Source of the DNA: AWTP1-13 sp033764875
GTDB taxonomy: Bacteria > Pseudomonadota > Alphaproteobacteria > Rhizobiales > Hyphomicrobiaceae
DNA length: 64,000 nucleotides
NCBI GenBank assembly: GCA_033764875.1
Contig: JANRIO010000049.1
Coordinates: 62,001 to 126,000 of the forward strand
Direction of reading: 5' to 3'
How positions within the stretch are numbered: position 1 is the stretch's first letter; each line of letters opens with the position of its first letter. Position numbers and translations under genes: made by a program. The notes under the pieces are model-generated. The model was not told the origin of the DNA and did not search any database. It saw only the letters and a program-made list of their open reading frames with translations. Of this stretch, positions 7,466-16,465 are shown in pieces.

Positions 7466-10436
7466 GGAGACGCTCTCCCGATGGATCGAGGAAGCAGGGC
7501 TGCACCACCTCGACCTCGACGTCGCCGCCGCGCACCGGATCGTAGGCACGCACGCGCTGCCCGAGGCGTGAGGGGCCGCTCTTGAGGAGGCCGAGCCCGA
7601 TCCAGCTGCCGATGAGCGGGGAGAAGGCGACCGAGGTCATGACGCCCTCGTCGTTGCCGGCGTGCGCGGGCGCACCGGGCGCCAGGAAGTGGGCGCCGGC
7701 CCGCAGCCGGGCGCCGGCCGCGAGCGGCCGCAAGCCCACGAGCTGCATGCGGCCGGGCGCGGTGAGCGCCGGGCGCTCGGCCAGCACGCGGCCGATGAAG
7801 TCCTTCTTGCGCGACATCATGCGGGCAAGGCCCAGGTCGGCCGCGGTCGTGCGGCCGTCGATCTCGTTGCCGCCGATGTGCCCCTTCTCGATGCGCATGA
7901 CGCCGAGCGCCTCGGTGCCGTAGGGGGTGATGCCGAAGGCGGCGCCGGCCTGCATCAGCCGCGCGGCCAGCGCCGCGCCGTAGCCTGCGGGCACCGCCAC
8001 CTCGAAGGCGAGCTCGCCCGAGAAGGAGAGACGGAAGATGCGGGCGGCGATGCCGTCCATGACCGAGATCTCGGCCACGCCCATATGGGGCAGCGCCTCG
8101 CTCGACAGGTCGCTCCCGGCATCGACGACGCCGCGCAAAGTCTCGCGCGCCTTGGGACCGGCGACGGACAGCTTCGCCCACTGGTCGGAGACCGAGACCA
8201 GCTGCACGTCGAGATCGGGCCAGAGCACCTGGTGGCAGAACTGCATGTGCTGGAAGACGCGCACGGCGTTGGCCGTGGTCGTAGTCACGTAGTAGCGGTC
8301 GGGTGCGAGCCGCGCCGTGGTGCCATCGTCCATGACGAAGCCGTCCTCGCGCAGCATGATGCCATAGCGGGCCCGGCCGACCGGCAAGGTCGAGAACGTG
8401 TTGATGTAGAGACGGTCGAGGAAGAGGCCGGCGTCGGGCCCCTGAACGTCGATCTTGCCGAGCGTGGAGACGTCGCAGAAGCCGACGCTGCGGCGAACGG
8501 TGAGCACCTCGCGACCCACGGTCTCGAGCCAGTCGGTCTCGCCGGGCATGGGGTAGTACTGGGCGCGCAGCCAGGGCCCCGCCTCGACGAACACGGCGCC
8601 GCGGGATTGCGCCCAGGCATGGGTGGGCGTCAGCCGCGTGGGGCGGAACTCGCGGCCGCGATGGCGGCCGGCGAGCGCGCCGATGGCGACGGGCACCGCG
8701 GGCGGGCGGAAACGGGTGATGCCGACGGAGGGGACCGGCGCGCCGCGCGTCTCGGCCAGGATGCCGAGCGCCAGCACGTTGCCGGTCTTGCCCTGGTCGG
8801 TGGCCATGCCGAGCGTCGTATAGCGCTTCAGGTGCTCGGCGGAGCGATAGCCCTCGCGCTCGGCGAGCAGCACGTCGCTCACCGTCACGTCGTTCTGGAG
8901 GTCGACGAAGGCCTTGGCCCGGCCGCCCTTGACATGCCACAGCGCCGAGACGCCCGAAGGCTCGTCCTCGGCCGAGAAGGCGCGGGCGCCGACGGGCCTG
9001 AAGCCCAAGGTCTCGCTGCCGGTCGCGCCGGCGTCCCAGCCGTCCGCCAAGCAGCGCGCCAGCGAGAGCATGCCGCGGGCCGCACCTGCCACGACCATGC
9101 CGTCGGGGGCGCCGGAGGGGGCAAAACCCACGAGGTGGGGGCACCATTCCGCGCGGGCGCCGTGATGGGAGGCGAGCGCGAAGTTGGGGTTCCAGCCACC
9201 GCTGACGGCGAGCAGGTCGGCGGCGATGCGCTGGCGGCCCGTCTGGGCCTCGAGCGCGACGCCGGCGAGGGCACGGCCGCCCAGGGCTTCGCGCACGCGG
9301 GCGTCGAGATGCACGGTGGCGCCGCGCGGGGCCAGCGCCATGACGGCGGGCGGGACGGCGGCGCGGGCGTCGACGATGGCTGCCACCTCCATGCCGGCGC
9401 GGGCCGCCGCGGCCGCCGTGCGCCAGCCGTCGTCGGAGGAGGTGAACAGCACCAGCCTGCGGCCCGGCGCGACGGCGAAGCGGTTGAGGTAGGTGCGCAC
9501 GGCGCCGGCCAGCATGACGCCCGGGCGGTCGTTGCCGGCGAAGGCCACCGGGCGCTCGATGGCCCCTGACGCAAGGATGGTGCGCCTGGCCACGATGCGC
9601 CACAGGCGCTGGCGCACGGCGAAGGCCGGCGGCACCGGCAGATGGTCCGTCACGCGCTCGAGGGCGCCATAGGTGCCGCCGTCGAAGACGCCGAACACGG
9701 CGGTGCGCGGCATGATGCGGACGCCCGCTAGGCCGGACAGCTCGCGCACGGCCTCCTCGGCCCAGACGTGCGCCGGCAGGCCGTCGATCTCCAGGTCCTC
9801 CGACAGCAGACGACCGCCGAGGCGGGCATCCTCCTCGCACAGGATGACGCGGGCGCCGGCACGGCCGGCGGCAAGCGCGGCGGCCAGGCCCGCAGGGCCC
9901 GCCCCGACGACGAGCACGTCGCAGAAGGCATAGGCCTGCTCGTAGTGATCCGGATCGTGACCGTCAGCGGCGCGGCCGAGGCCGGCGGCACGGCGGATGA
10001 CGGGCTCGTAGAGCCGCTCCCACAAGGCCCGCGGCCACATGAAGGTCTTGTAGTAGAATCCCGCCGGCAGCAACGGCGCCAACGCTGAGTTGAGCGACAG
10101 GAGGTCGAGGCGGAGCGAGGGCCAGCGGTTCTGGCTCGCGGCCTCGAGCCCGTCGAAAAGCTCGACGGTGGTGGCCTTGGTGTTGGGCTCCCGGCGGGCT
10201 CCCTTGCGCAGCTCGACGAGGGCGTTGGGCTCCTCGGGACCTGCCGAGAGGAGGCCGCGGGGGCGGTGATACTTGAAGCTGCGGCCGAGGAGGCGCACGC
10301 CGTTGGCGAGCAGCGCAGAGGCGAGCGTGTCGCCGGCGTAGCCCGTCATCGGCCTGCCGTCGAAGGTGAAGCGCAGGGGCCTGGCGCGGTCGACGAAGCC
10401 GCCCGCGGCCAGCCGGAAGGCTTGGGAGCGCGTCAT
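7458..10436 (-). CDS. mgdC: N-methylglutamate dehydrogenase subunit C (sarcosine oxidase alpha-like)
   Basis: Large subunit (992 residues), homologous to SoxA. Domains in order: an N-terminal 2Fe-2S-like fold (ITYDG-type FTFDGRPMTGYAGDTLASALLANG), an FAD/NAD-binding region with VLVVGAGPAGLAAALAAG around residue 170, and a C-terminal aminomethyltransferase-like (GcvT) half that binds tetrahydrofolate and receives the C1 unit. The ATG at 10436 overlaps the mgdB stop by 4 bases; the upstream extension to 10550 has no homology. The family can be sarcosine oxidase or N-methylglutamate dehydrogenase; the operon with gamma-glutamylmethylamide synthetase and N-methylglutamate synthase supports the latter. 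Confidence 0.9.
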   Translation of the reverse strand: MTRSQAFRLAAGGFVDRARPLRFTFDGRPMTGYAGDTLASALLANGVRLLGRSFKYHRPRGLLSAGPEEPNALVELRKGARREPNTKATTVELFDGLEAASQNRWPSLRLDLLSLNSALAPLLPAGFYYKTFMWPRALWERLYEPVIRRAAGLGRAADGHDPDHYEQAYAFCDVLVVGAGPAGLAAALAAGRAGARVILCEEDARLGGRLLSEDLEIDGLPAHVWAEEAVRELSGLAGVRIMPRTAVFGVFDGGTYGALERVTDHLPVPPAFAVRQRLWRIVARRTILASGAIERPVAFAGNDRPGVMLAGAVRTYLNRFAVAPGRRLVLFTSSDDGWRTAAAAARAGMEVAAIVDARAAVPPAVMALAPRGATVHLDARVREALGGRALAGVALEAQTGRQRIAADLLAVSGGWNPNFALASHHGARAEWCPHLVGFAPSGAPDGMVVAGAARGMLSLARCLADGWDAGATGSETLGFRPVGARAFSAEDEPSGVSALWHVKGGRAKAFVDLQNDVTVSDVLLAEREGYRSAEHLKRYTTLGMATDQGKTGNVLALGILAETRGAPVPSVGITRFRPPAVPVAIGALAGRHRGREFRPTRLTPTHAWAQSRGAVFVEAGPWLRAQYYPMPGETDWLETVGREVLTVRRSVGFCDVSTLGKIDVQGPDAGLFLDRLYINTFSTLPVGRARYGIMLREDGFVMDDGTTARLAPDRYYVTTTTANAVRVFQHMQFCHQVLWPDLDVQLVSVSDQWAKLSVAGPKARETLRGVVDAGSDLSSEALPHMGVAEISVMDGIAARIFRLSFSGELAFEVAVPAGYGAALAARLMQAGAAFGITPYGTEALGVMRIEKGHIGGNEIDGRTTAADLGLARMMSRKKDFIGRVLAERPALTAPGRMQLVGLRPLAAGARLRAGAHFLAPGAPAHAGNDEGVMTSVAFSPLIGSWIGLGLLKSGPSRLGQRVRAYDPVRGGDVEVEVVQPCFLDPSGERLHV

Positions 10437-10717
10437 CGCAGGGCGCCCTCGCGAGGAAGATCGCGGGCGGCCTCCACCTTCTGGATGCGATGGGTGCGCG
10501 TGTCGCGCGTGACGATGAGCCAGCTCTGACAACCGGCGCCGTGATACCACAGCTCGGGATGCAGGCCCGCCGGATTGTCACGCTCGTGCAGATAGGCGAC
10601 GAACCTGCCGAGCGCGCCGGGGCCAGCGGCATCCGGGCGGTCGGCGAGGCGGGCGTCGCCGAGCACCGTGAACTCGCGGCTGTCGCGGCTGCCGCAGTAG
10701 GGACACTCAATGCGCAT
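10433..10717 (-). CDS. mgdB: N-methylglutamate dehydrogenase subunit B (sarcosine oxidase delta-like)
   Basis: Small 94-residue zinc-binding subunit, homologous to SoxD. The zinc ligands known from the SoxD structure are all present: C5, C8 (CPYCG), H59 and C63 (WYHGAGCQSW). It sits in the order beta, delta, alpha, gamma that is conserved for both sarcosine oxidase and mgd operons, 24 bases after mgdA and overlapping mgdC by 4 bases (ATGA). Confidence 0.92.
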   Translation of the reverse strand: MRIECPYCGSRDSREFTVLGDARLADRPDAAGPGALGRFVAYLHERDNPAGLHPELWYHGAGCQSWLIVTRDTRTHRIQKVEAARDLPREGALR

Positions 10718-10741
10718 GAGGGTTCTTCTCTCCCGCGCGGC

Positions 10742-11992
10742 TCAATGCAGGTTCGGCTGGGCGCCGACGCCCTTCTCATCGGCGGGGCGGCCCGTCGCAA
10801 AGCGATCGAGGCGGAAGCCGCGGGCGGTACCGTGCGGCTCGCCGGTGGCGATGAGATGGGCAAAGCACCAGCCGGAGGCGGGCGTCGCCTTGAAGCCCCC
10901 GTAGTTCCAGCCGGTGTTGAGGTAGAGACCGCGCACGGGCGTCGTGTCGATGATGGGCGAGCCGTCCATCGACATGTCCACGACGCCGCCCCAGGTGCGC
11001 AGGACGCGGACGCGGCCGATGCGGGGCATCAGCGCCATGCCGGCCTCGCACACGTCCTCGATGACGGGCAGGCCGCCGCGCTGGGCGTAGGAGTTGAAGC
11101 CGTCGATGTCGCCGCCGAAGACGAGGCCGCCCTTGTCGGACTGGGAGATGTAGAAGTGTCCGGCGCCGAAGGTCACGACCGTGTCGATGAAGGGCTTGAT
11201 GCCCTCCGAGACGAAGGCCTGCAGCACATGGCTCTCGATGGGCAGGCGGAGCCCCGCGGAGGTGGCGACGAGGGAGGTGCTGCCGGCAAGCGCCAGGGCG
11301 ACCCTGTCGGCGCCGATGAACCCGCGCGTGGTCTCGACGCCCTCGACGCGGCCATTCCTGCTGCGGATCGCCGTCACCTCGCAGTTCTGGATGATGTCGA
11401 CGCCCCGGCTGTCGGCGGCGCGCGCGTAGCCCCACACGACCGCATCGTGGCGCGCCGTGCCGCCGCGCCGCTGCAGCAGGCCGCCCTGAATCGGAAAGCG
11501 CTCGTTGTCGAAATCGAGGAAGGGGAGCATGCGGCGCACCGCGTGCCGATCGATCAGCTCCGCATCGACGCCGTGGAGGCGCATGGCATTGCCGCGACGG
11601 GCGTAGGCGTCGCGCTGGGCGTCGGAGTGATACAGGTTGAGAACGCCGCGCTGGCTGACCATGGTGTTGAAGTTGAGGTCCTGCTCCAGACCCTCCCACA
11701 GCTTCATCGACCACTCGTAGAACGGCACGTTCTCGGGGAGGAGGTAGTTGGAGCGGATGATGGTGGTGTTGCGGCCGGCGTTGCCCGATCCGATCCAGGA
11801 CTTCTCGAGCACGGCGACGCGGGTGATGCCGTGCACCTTGGCCAGATAGTGAGCGGTCGCCAGCCCATGGCCGCCGCCGCCGCAGATCACGACGTCGTAG
11901 TAGGGCTTGGGCGCGGGATCGCGCCAGGCCGGCTGCCAGCGCGTGTGGCCCGACAGCGCGTTCCAGGCCAGGGAGAGGGCGGAGTATCTCAT
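10742..11992 (-). CDS. mgdA: N-methylglutamate dehydrogenase subunit A (sarcosine oxidase beta-like)
   Basis: FAD-dependent amine-oxidising subunit (416 residues), homologous to SoxB. It has the dinucleotide-binding motif VVICGGGGHGLATA near the N-terminus and the segment GTARHDAVVWGYA, where the His is the expected covalent FMN attachment site in this family. It oxidises the N-methyl group of N-methylglutamate in the predicted pathway. The start at 11992 follows gmaS by 32 bases and has a modest AGAAG ribosome binding site. Longer open frame upstream runs antisense-like through gmaS and is not coding. Confidence 0.9.
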   Translation of the reverse strand: MRYSALSLAWNALSGHTRWQPAWRDPAPKPYYDVVICGGGGHGLATAHYLAKVHGITRVAVLEKSWIGSGNAGRNTTIIRSNYLLPENVPFYEWSMKLWEGLEQDLNFNTMVSQRGVLNLYHSDAQRDAYARRGNAMRLHGVDAELIDRHAVRRMLPFLDFDNERFPIQGGLLQRRGGTARHDAVVWGYARAADSRGVDIIQNCEVTAIRSRNGRVEGVETTRGFIGADRVALALAGSTSLVATSAGLRLPIESHVLQAFVSEGIKPFIDTVVTFGAGHFYISQSDKGGLVFGGDIDGFNSYAQRGGLPVIEDVCEAGMALMPRIGRVRVLRTWGGVVDMSMDGSPIIDTTPVRGLYLNTGWNYGGFKATPASGWCFAHLIATGEPHGTARGFRLDRFATGRPADEKGVGAQPNLH

Positions 11993-12024
11993 CGCTTCTC
12001 GGGCGGGCGCCCTCTTGTGGTCTT

Positions 12025-13329
12025 CTAGCAGTCGAGCGTCGTCTGCCGCTCCCAGTCCGTCAACTGCGACGCGTAGGCGTTCCAGTCGGCGTGCTTGAGC
12101 TTCAAATACGCGGATACGACGCCGCGGCCAAGGCCCTCTGCGAGCACCTGCGAATTCTCGAGCGCGCGCAGCGCGTCGAGCAGGTTGAGGGGCAGCTTGC
12201 GCGCGCCCGCGACGGTGTGGCCGTCCGTGTACATGTTGATGTCGAGGCGCGGGCCCGGATCGCGCCGGGCCGCGAGCCCATCGAGGATGGCGACGAGCAG
12301 ACCCGCCTGCAGCAGGTAGGGATTGGCGGCCCCGTCCGCGAGGCGCAGCTCGAAGCGGCCGGCGTCGGGGATGCGGATCATGTGCGTACGGTTGTTGCCG
12401 CCGAAGGTCACGGTGTTGGGAGACCAGGTGGCGCCGGAGGCGGTCACGGGCGCGTTGATGCGCTTGTAGGAGTTGACGGTGGGGTTGGTGATGGCGGCGA
12501 GCCCCTCGGCCGAATGCATCAGGCCGCCGATGGCGCGGTAGGCGGTCTCGGAGAGACCCATGGCGTCGCCCTCGCCCGCGAACACGTTCTTGCCCGTCGC
12601 GGTCGACCAGAGCGAGGCGTGCACGTGGCAGCCGCTGCCGGTGAGGGAGAGGAAAGGCTTGGGCATGAAGGTGGCCCGCAGCCCGTGCTTCTCGGCGATC
12701 GACTTGACCATGTACTTGAAGAAGGCGTGGCGGTCGGCCGTGACGAGGCTCGTCGCGTACTCCCAGTTCATCTCGAACTGGCCGTTGGCGTCCTCGTGGT
12801 CGTTCTGGTAGGGGCCCCAGCCCAGCGCGATCATGCTGTCGCAGATCTCGGCGATGACGTCGTAGCGGCGCATCAGCGCCTGCTGGTCGTAGCAGGGCTT
12901 GGACTGGCGGTCGGCGCCGTCGGAGATGGCGGTGCCGTCGGGGCTGATCAGGAAGAACTCGCACTCGACGCCGGTCTTGAGCTCGTAGCCCTGGGCGGCC
13001 GCCGCGGCGACGGCCTTCTTCAGGACCTGGCGCGGGTTCTGGGCGACGGGAGCGCCGGCCATGAACAGGTCGCCCGTGATCCAGGCCACCTCCTTCCGCC
13101 AGGGAAGCTGCATCAGGCTGTCGGCGTCGGGGATCACCAGCACGTCGGGGTCGGCCGGCGTCATGTCGAGCCAGGCGGCGAAGCCCGCGAAGCCGGCGCC
13201 GGCGGCGGCCACCGCGTCGATCGCGGTGGCCGGCACGAGCTTGGCCCGCATGACGCCGAACAGGTCGACGAAGGAGATCAGGAAATACTTGATGCCACGC
13301 TCGGACGCGATCTTGCTCAGCTGCGTCAT
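12025..13329 (-). CDS. gmaS: Gamma-glutamylmethylamide synthetase (type III glutamine synthetase-like)
   Basis: ATP-dependent ligase that joins methylamine to glutamate to give gamma-glutamylmethylamide, the first step of the indirect methylamine pathway. The 434-residue protein is glutamine-synthetase-like: GVECEFFLI (metal-binding Glu), GPYQNDHEDANGQFEMNW, and SGCHVHASLW are all visible. The start at 13329 has an AGGGGGAG ribosome binding site; the frame upstream of it belongs to mgsC in another frame. It lies 37 bases after mgsC and 32 before mgdA. By sequence alone it could be a GlnT-type glutamine synthetase; its place between mgsABC and mgdABCD makes gmaS the best call. Confidence 0.9.
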   Translation of the reverse strand: MTQLSKIASERGIKYFLISFVDLFGVMRAKLVPATAIDAVAAAGAGFAGFAAWLDMTPADPDVLVIPDADSLMQLPWRKEVAWITGDLFMAGAPVAQNPRQVLKKAVAAAAAQGYELKTGVECEFFLISPDGTAISDGADRQSKPCYDQQALMRRYDVIAEICDSMIALGWGPYQNDHEDANGQFEMNWEYATSLVTADRHAFFKYMVKSIAEKHGLRATFMPKPFLSLTGSGCHVHASLWSTATGKNVFAGEGDAMGLSETAYRAIGGLMHSAEGLAAITNPTVNSYKRINAPVTASGATWSPNTVTFGGNNRTHMIRIPDAGRFELRLADGAANPYLLQAGLLVAILDGLAARRDPGPRLDINMYTDGHTVAGARKLPLNLLDALRALENSQVLAEGLGRGVVSAYLKLKHADWNAYASQLTDWERQTTLDC

Positions 13330-13366
13330 ACGCTCCCCCTGTTGCAACAACGGCTCGGCCCGCTCC

Positions 13367-14707
13367 CTACCATCCGCGCTCGCCCTTGCCGGGGATCCAG
13401 CCGGTTCCGGCAAGAGGGACCTGCGCCATGGCGGCCGCCTCGACGGTGAGCGCCACCAGATCCTCAGGCTCGAGATTATGGACATGGCTCTTGCCGCAGG
13501 CTCGCGCGATGGTCTGACATTCGAGGGTGAGCACCGAGAGGTAGTTGGCGAGGCGCCGGCCGGCGGCGACGGGATCGAGCCTTCTGGTCAGCTCGGGGTC
13601 CTGCGTGGTGATGCCGGCGGGGTCGCGCCCCTCGTGCCAGTCGTCGTAGGCGCCGGGCTCGGTGCCGAGCCTGGCGTAGTCGGCGGCGAGCCGCGGATGA
13701 TTGTCGCCGAGCGCGATCAGCGCTGCCGTGCCGATCGACACCGCATCGGCGCCGAGCGCCAGGCACTTGGCCACGTCGGCGCCGTTGCGCACGCCGCCCG
13801 AGACGATGAGCTGCACCTTGCGATGCATTCCCAGATCCTGCAGCGCCTGCACGGCCGGGCGGATGGCCGCCAGGATCGGCAGGCCGACGTGCTCGATGAA
13901 CACCTCCTGCGTCGCCGCCGTGCCGCCCTGCATGCCGTCGAGCACGACGACGTCGGCGCCGGCCTTCACGGCGAGCGCGGTGTCGTAGTAGGGGCGCGCG
14001 GCGCCGACCTTGACGTAGACCGGCTTCTCCCAGTCGGTGATCTCGCGCAGCTCGATGATCTTGATCTCGAGGTCGTCGGGGCCGGTCCAGTCCGGATGGC
14101 GGCAGGCGGAGCGCTGGTCGATGCCCTCGGGCAGCGTGCGCATGCGGGCAACGCGCTCGGAGATCTTCTGGCCGAGCAGCATGCCGCCGCCGCCGGGCTT
14201 GGCGCCCTGGCCGATGACGATCTCGATGGCATCGGCGCGACGCAGCTGGTCGGGGTCCATGCCGTAGCGGGAGGGCAGCACCTGGTAGACGAGCAGGCTC
14301 GAGGCCGCCCGCTCCTCCTCCGTCATGCCGCCGTCGCCCGTGGTGGTGGAGGTGCCCATCAGCGAGGCGCCGCGGCCCAGCGCCTCCTTGGCGGGCGCCG
14401 ACAGCGAGCCGAAGCTCATGCCGGCGATGGTGACCGGGATCTTGAGGGTGATCGGCTTCTTGGCGAAGCGCGTGCCGAGGGTGACGGAGGTATCGCACCT
14501 CTCCCGGTAGCCCTCGAGCGGGTAGCGGCTGATGGAGGCGCCGAGGAAGAGCAGGTCGTCGAAGTGCGGGACCTTGCGCTTGGCGCCGAAGCCGCGGATG
14601 TCGTAGATGCCGGTCGCCGCCGCACGGTGGATCTCGGCGATGGCATGCGCATCGAAGGTCGCGGAGTGCCGCGGCGGCGTGTGAATCCAGCGCTCGTCGC
14701 CCGTCAT
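13367..14707 (-). CDS. mgsC: N-methylglutamate synthase subunit C (FMN-binding glutamate synthase-like)
   Basis: FMN-binding catalytic subunit (446 residues) homologous to the central and FMN domains of glutamate synthase; with MgsA and MgsB it converts gamma-glutamylmethylamide plus glutamate into N-methylglutamate. FMN-barrel motifs are visible (TIAGMSFGSLSAPAKEALG, VIGQGAKPGGGGML, LIVSGGVRNGADVAKCLALGA). Unusually for the glutamate synthase superfamily, the Cys ligands of the [3Fe-4S] cluster are missing: the expected CH.G.CP.GI segment reads WHEGRDPAGI near residue 357. This agrees with a reaction that has no net electron input. The start at 14707 overlaps the mgsB stop by one base; longer frames upstream are shadows. 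Confidence 0.9.
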   Translation of the reverse strand: MTGDERWIHTPPRHSATFDAHAIAEIHRAAATGIYDIRGFGAKRKVPHFDDLLFLGASISRYPLEGYRERCDTSVTLGTRFAKKPITLKIPVTIAGMSFGSLSAPAKEALGRGASLMGTSTTTGDGGMTEEERAASSLLVYQVLPSRYGMDPDQLRRADAIEIVIGQGAKPGGGGMLLGQKISERVARMRTLPEGIDQRSACRHPDWTGPDDLEIKIIELREITDWEKPVYVKVGAARPYYDTALAVKAGADVVVLDGMQGGTAATQEVFIEHVGLPILAAIRPAVQALQDLGMHRKVQLIVSGGVRNGADVAKCLALGADAVSIGTAALIALGDNHPRLAADYARLGTEPGAYDDWHEGRDPAGITTQDPELTRRLDPVAAGRRLANYLSVLTLECQTIARACGKSHVHNLEPEDLVALTVEAAAMAQVPLAGTGWIPGKGERGW

Positions 14708-15393
14708 CAGTAGGCTCCGATGTTGTCGATATGGAAGTTGTAGAGCCGGCGCGCCGAGCCGTAGCGGCGGAACTCGGACGGGGCGACGTCCGTGACCCCC
14801 GCGGCATCGAGGATGCGGCGCAGGTCGGCCAGGTGCTCGGGCCGCAGCTCCTTCTCGACGCAGTCGGTGCCGAGGCTCTTCACCGCGCCGCGCACGTAGA
14901 GGCGGGCCTCGTAGATGCTGTCGCCCAGATGCTCGCCGGCGTCGCCCAGCACGACGAGGTTGCCGGCCTGGGCCATGAACGCCGACATGTGGCCGACGCT
15001 GCCCCTCACCACGATGTCGAGCCCGCGCAGCGAGATGCCGCAGCGGGCGGACGCATTGCCGTCGATGACGAGCAGGCCGCCGCAGGCGGTGGCGCCGGCA
15101 GCCGAGGAGGCGTCGCCCTTCACGTGCACGAGGCCGGACATCATGTTCTCGGCGACGCCTTGGCCGGCGCTGCCGTTGACGATCACGGTCGCCTGCTTGT
15201 TCATGCCGGCGCAGTAGTAGCCGACGCTGCCCTCGATCTCGACGGTGACGGGGACGTCGAGGCCGACGGCGAGAGCATGGCGCCCGCGCGGATTGAGGAC
15301 GCGCCAATGCCGGTCGTTGCTGTCGGGGGAGAGCCGATGCAGCGCCCCGTTGAGGTCGCGCAGGGAGGCCGTGGCCAGGTCGACCGTCGCCAT
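14707..15393 (-). CDS. mgsB: N-methylglutamate synthase subunit B (glutamate synthase GXGXG domain)
   Basis: A 228-residue protein that corresponds to the C-terminal GXGXG beta-helix domain of glutamate synthase. Repeated Gly-rich turns are visible (VGYYCAGMNKQATVIVNGS, CGGLLVIDGNASARCG, NLVVLGDAGEHLGDSIYEA). In this split enzyme it is thought to act as scaffold between the amidotransferase and FMN subunits. It begins one base before mgsA ends (TGATG) and ends with the same one-base overlap into mgsC, so translation of the three subunits is likely coupled. Confidence 0.9.
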   Translation of the reverse strand: MATVDLATASLRDLNGALHRLSPDSNDRHWRVLNPRGRHALAVGLDVPVTVEIEGSVGYYCAGMNKQATVIVNGSAGQGVAENMMSGLVHVKGDASSAAGATACGGLLVIDGNASARCGISLRGLDIVVRGSVGHMSAFMAQAGNLVVLGDAGEHLGDSIYEARLYVRGAVKSLGTDCVEKELRPEHLADLRRILDAAGVTDVAPSEFRRYGSARRLYNFHIDNIGAY

Positions 15394-16289
15394 CAGCGGC
15401 GCTCCCACAGATAGACGGTGGCGGGCTCGGGCTCCCAGACGCGGGCGGCGTCGATGCCGGGCAGGTCGACGAGGGCACGATACTCGGTGCCGAAGGCGAC
15501 CCAGCGGTCGGTCTCGGCCATGACGGCCGGCTTGCAGGCGATGGGGTCGCGAAGCACGCCGAAGCCGGTATCGGTGCCGACGACGAAGGTGAAGAAGCCG
15601 TCGAGGTCGGTGAGGGTGGAGGCCAGCGCCTGGCGCAGGCCGACGCCTTGGCCGAGCTTGTAGGTGAGATAGCCGGCGGCGACCTCGGTGTCGTTCTCCG
15701 TCTCGAAGGTGAGCCCCTCGCGGACGAGCTCGCGGCGCAGGGCGTTGTGGTTCGACAGGGAGCCGTTGTGCACGAGGCACTGGTCGGGACCAGTGGTGAA
15801 GGGATGCGCGCCGTTGGTGGTGACGGCCGACTCGGTCGCCATGCGCGTGTGGCCGATGGCGTGCGTGCCGTGCATGCGCGAGAGCGCAAAGCGCTCGGCC
15901 ACGGCGTCGGGCCGGCCGACCTCCTTGTAGATCTCCATGCGGCGGCCGCTGCCGACGATGGCGACATCGGGCGCGATCTCGGCCAGCGCCGCGCGGGCGG
16001 CGGCCTCCTTCTCCGCGGGCAGGCTCAGCACGGCATGGGTGTCGTGCAGCGCCGTCTCGATGCGCACGCCAAGCGCCGTGCCGAGAGCGGCCGCCAGGGC
16101 CTCGAGGTCGGTGCCGGCTGCCGCGCGGAGGGTGAGCTTGATGCTGCCCGGGACCTCGCGGCCGTAGACGGCAAAGCCGGCCGAATCCGGCCCGCGCTCG
16201 CACATGGTGACGAGCATGCCCTCGAGCATCTCACCCAGCCCGCTCTCGAGCTTCGCGTCCTTCAGGAAGAGACCGACGATCCCGCACAT
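15393..16289 (-). CDS. mgsA: N-methylglutamate synthase subunit A (class II amidotransferase)
   Basis: First gene of the operon. The 298-residue protein is a class II (Ntn) glutamine amidotransferase with Cys2 as the N-terminal nucleophile (MCGIVGLF), which fixes the start at 16289; a GGAG lies 7 bases upstream. Other family motifs are GTHAIGHTRMATES and PFTTGPDQCLVHNGSLSNHN. In N-methylglutamate synthase it is expected to release methylamine, rather than ammonia, from gamma-glutamylmethylamide and pass it to the FMN subunit. The promoter region upstream holds a 19-bp palindrome shared with the divergent regulator. Confidence 0.9.
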   Translation of the reverse strand: MCGIVGLFLKDAKLESGLGEMLEGMLVTMCERGPDSAGFAVYGREVPGSIKLTLRAAAGTDLEALAAALGTALGVRIETALHDTHAVLSLPAEKEAAARAALAEIAPDVAIVGSGRRMEIYKEVGRPDAVAERFALSRMHGTHAIGHTRMATESAVTTNGAHPFTTGPDQCLVHNGSLSNHNALRRELVREGLTFETENDTEVAAGYLTYKLGQGVGLRQALASTLTDLDGFFTFVVGTDTGFGVLRDPIACKPAVMAETDRWVAFGTEYRALVDLPGIDAARVWEPEPATVYLWERR

Positions 16290-16398
16290 CCCCTTGCTCC
16301 GCCTCCGACGCTTGCTTTTGGCAATATGCCCATGGTGCCCAAGCCACGGCGGCGACCCTGCCACCCGGGCCGAAGCCATGTCAACCGTGGCGAACAAT

Positions 16399-16417
16399 TG
16401 TTTCTTGACAAGAAACA
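16399..16417. promoter_or_regulatory. 19-bp palindromic operator between mgsA and the XRE-cupin regulator
   Basis: TGTTTCTTG-A-CAAGAAACA, a perfect 9-bp inverted repeat around one central base, in the 176-base gap between the divergent mgs operon and the XRE-cupin gene. A perfect TTGACA (16405-16410, plus strand) lies inside it and could be the -35 of the regulator gene, so binding there would block its own transcription. A second TTGACA reads on the minus strand at 16384-16379, toward mgsA. Binding by the regulator is inferred from position and symmetry. Confidence 0.75.
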
Positions 16418-16465
16418 TGGCCAGGGCGTGCATCTAGCGCCCGTGACACAGCGAAGAGCGAAGCG

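Noticed and set aside
7366..9840. A minus-strand open frame of 824 codons
   Set aside because: Same strand as mgdC but another frame; mgdC has full family similarity and this one has none.
13367..15967. N-terminal extension of mgsC to 866 codons
   Set aside because: The extra part overlaps mgsB and mgsA in another frame; the coupled start at 14707 fits the family.
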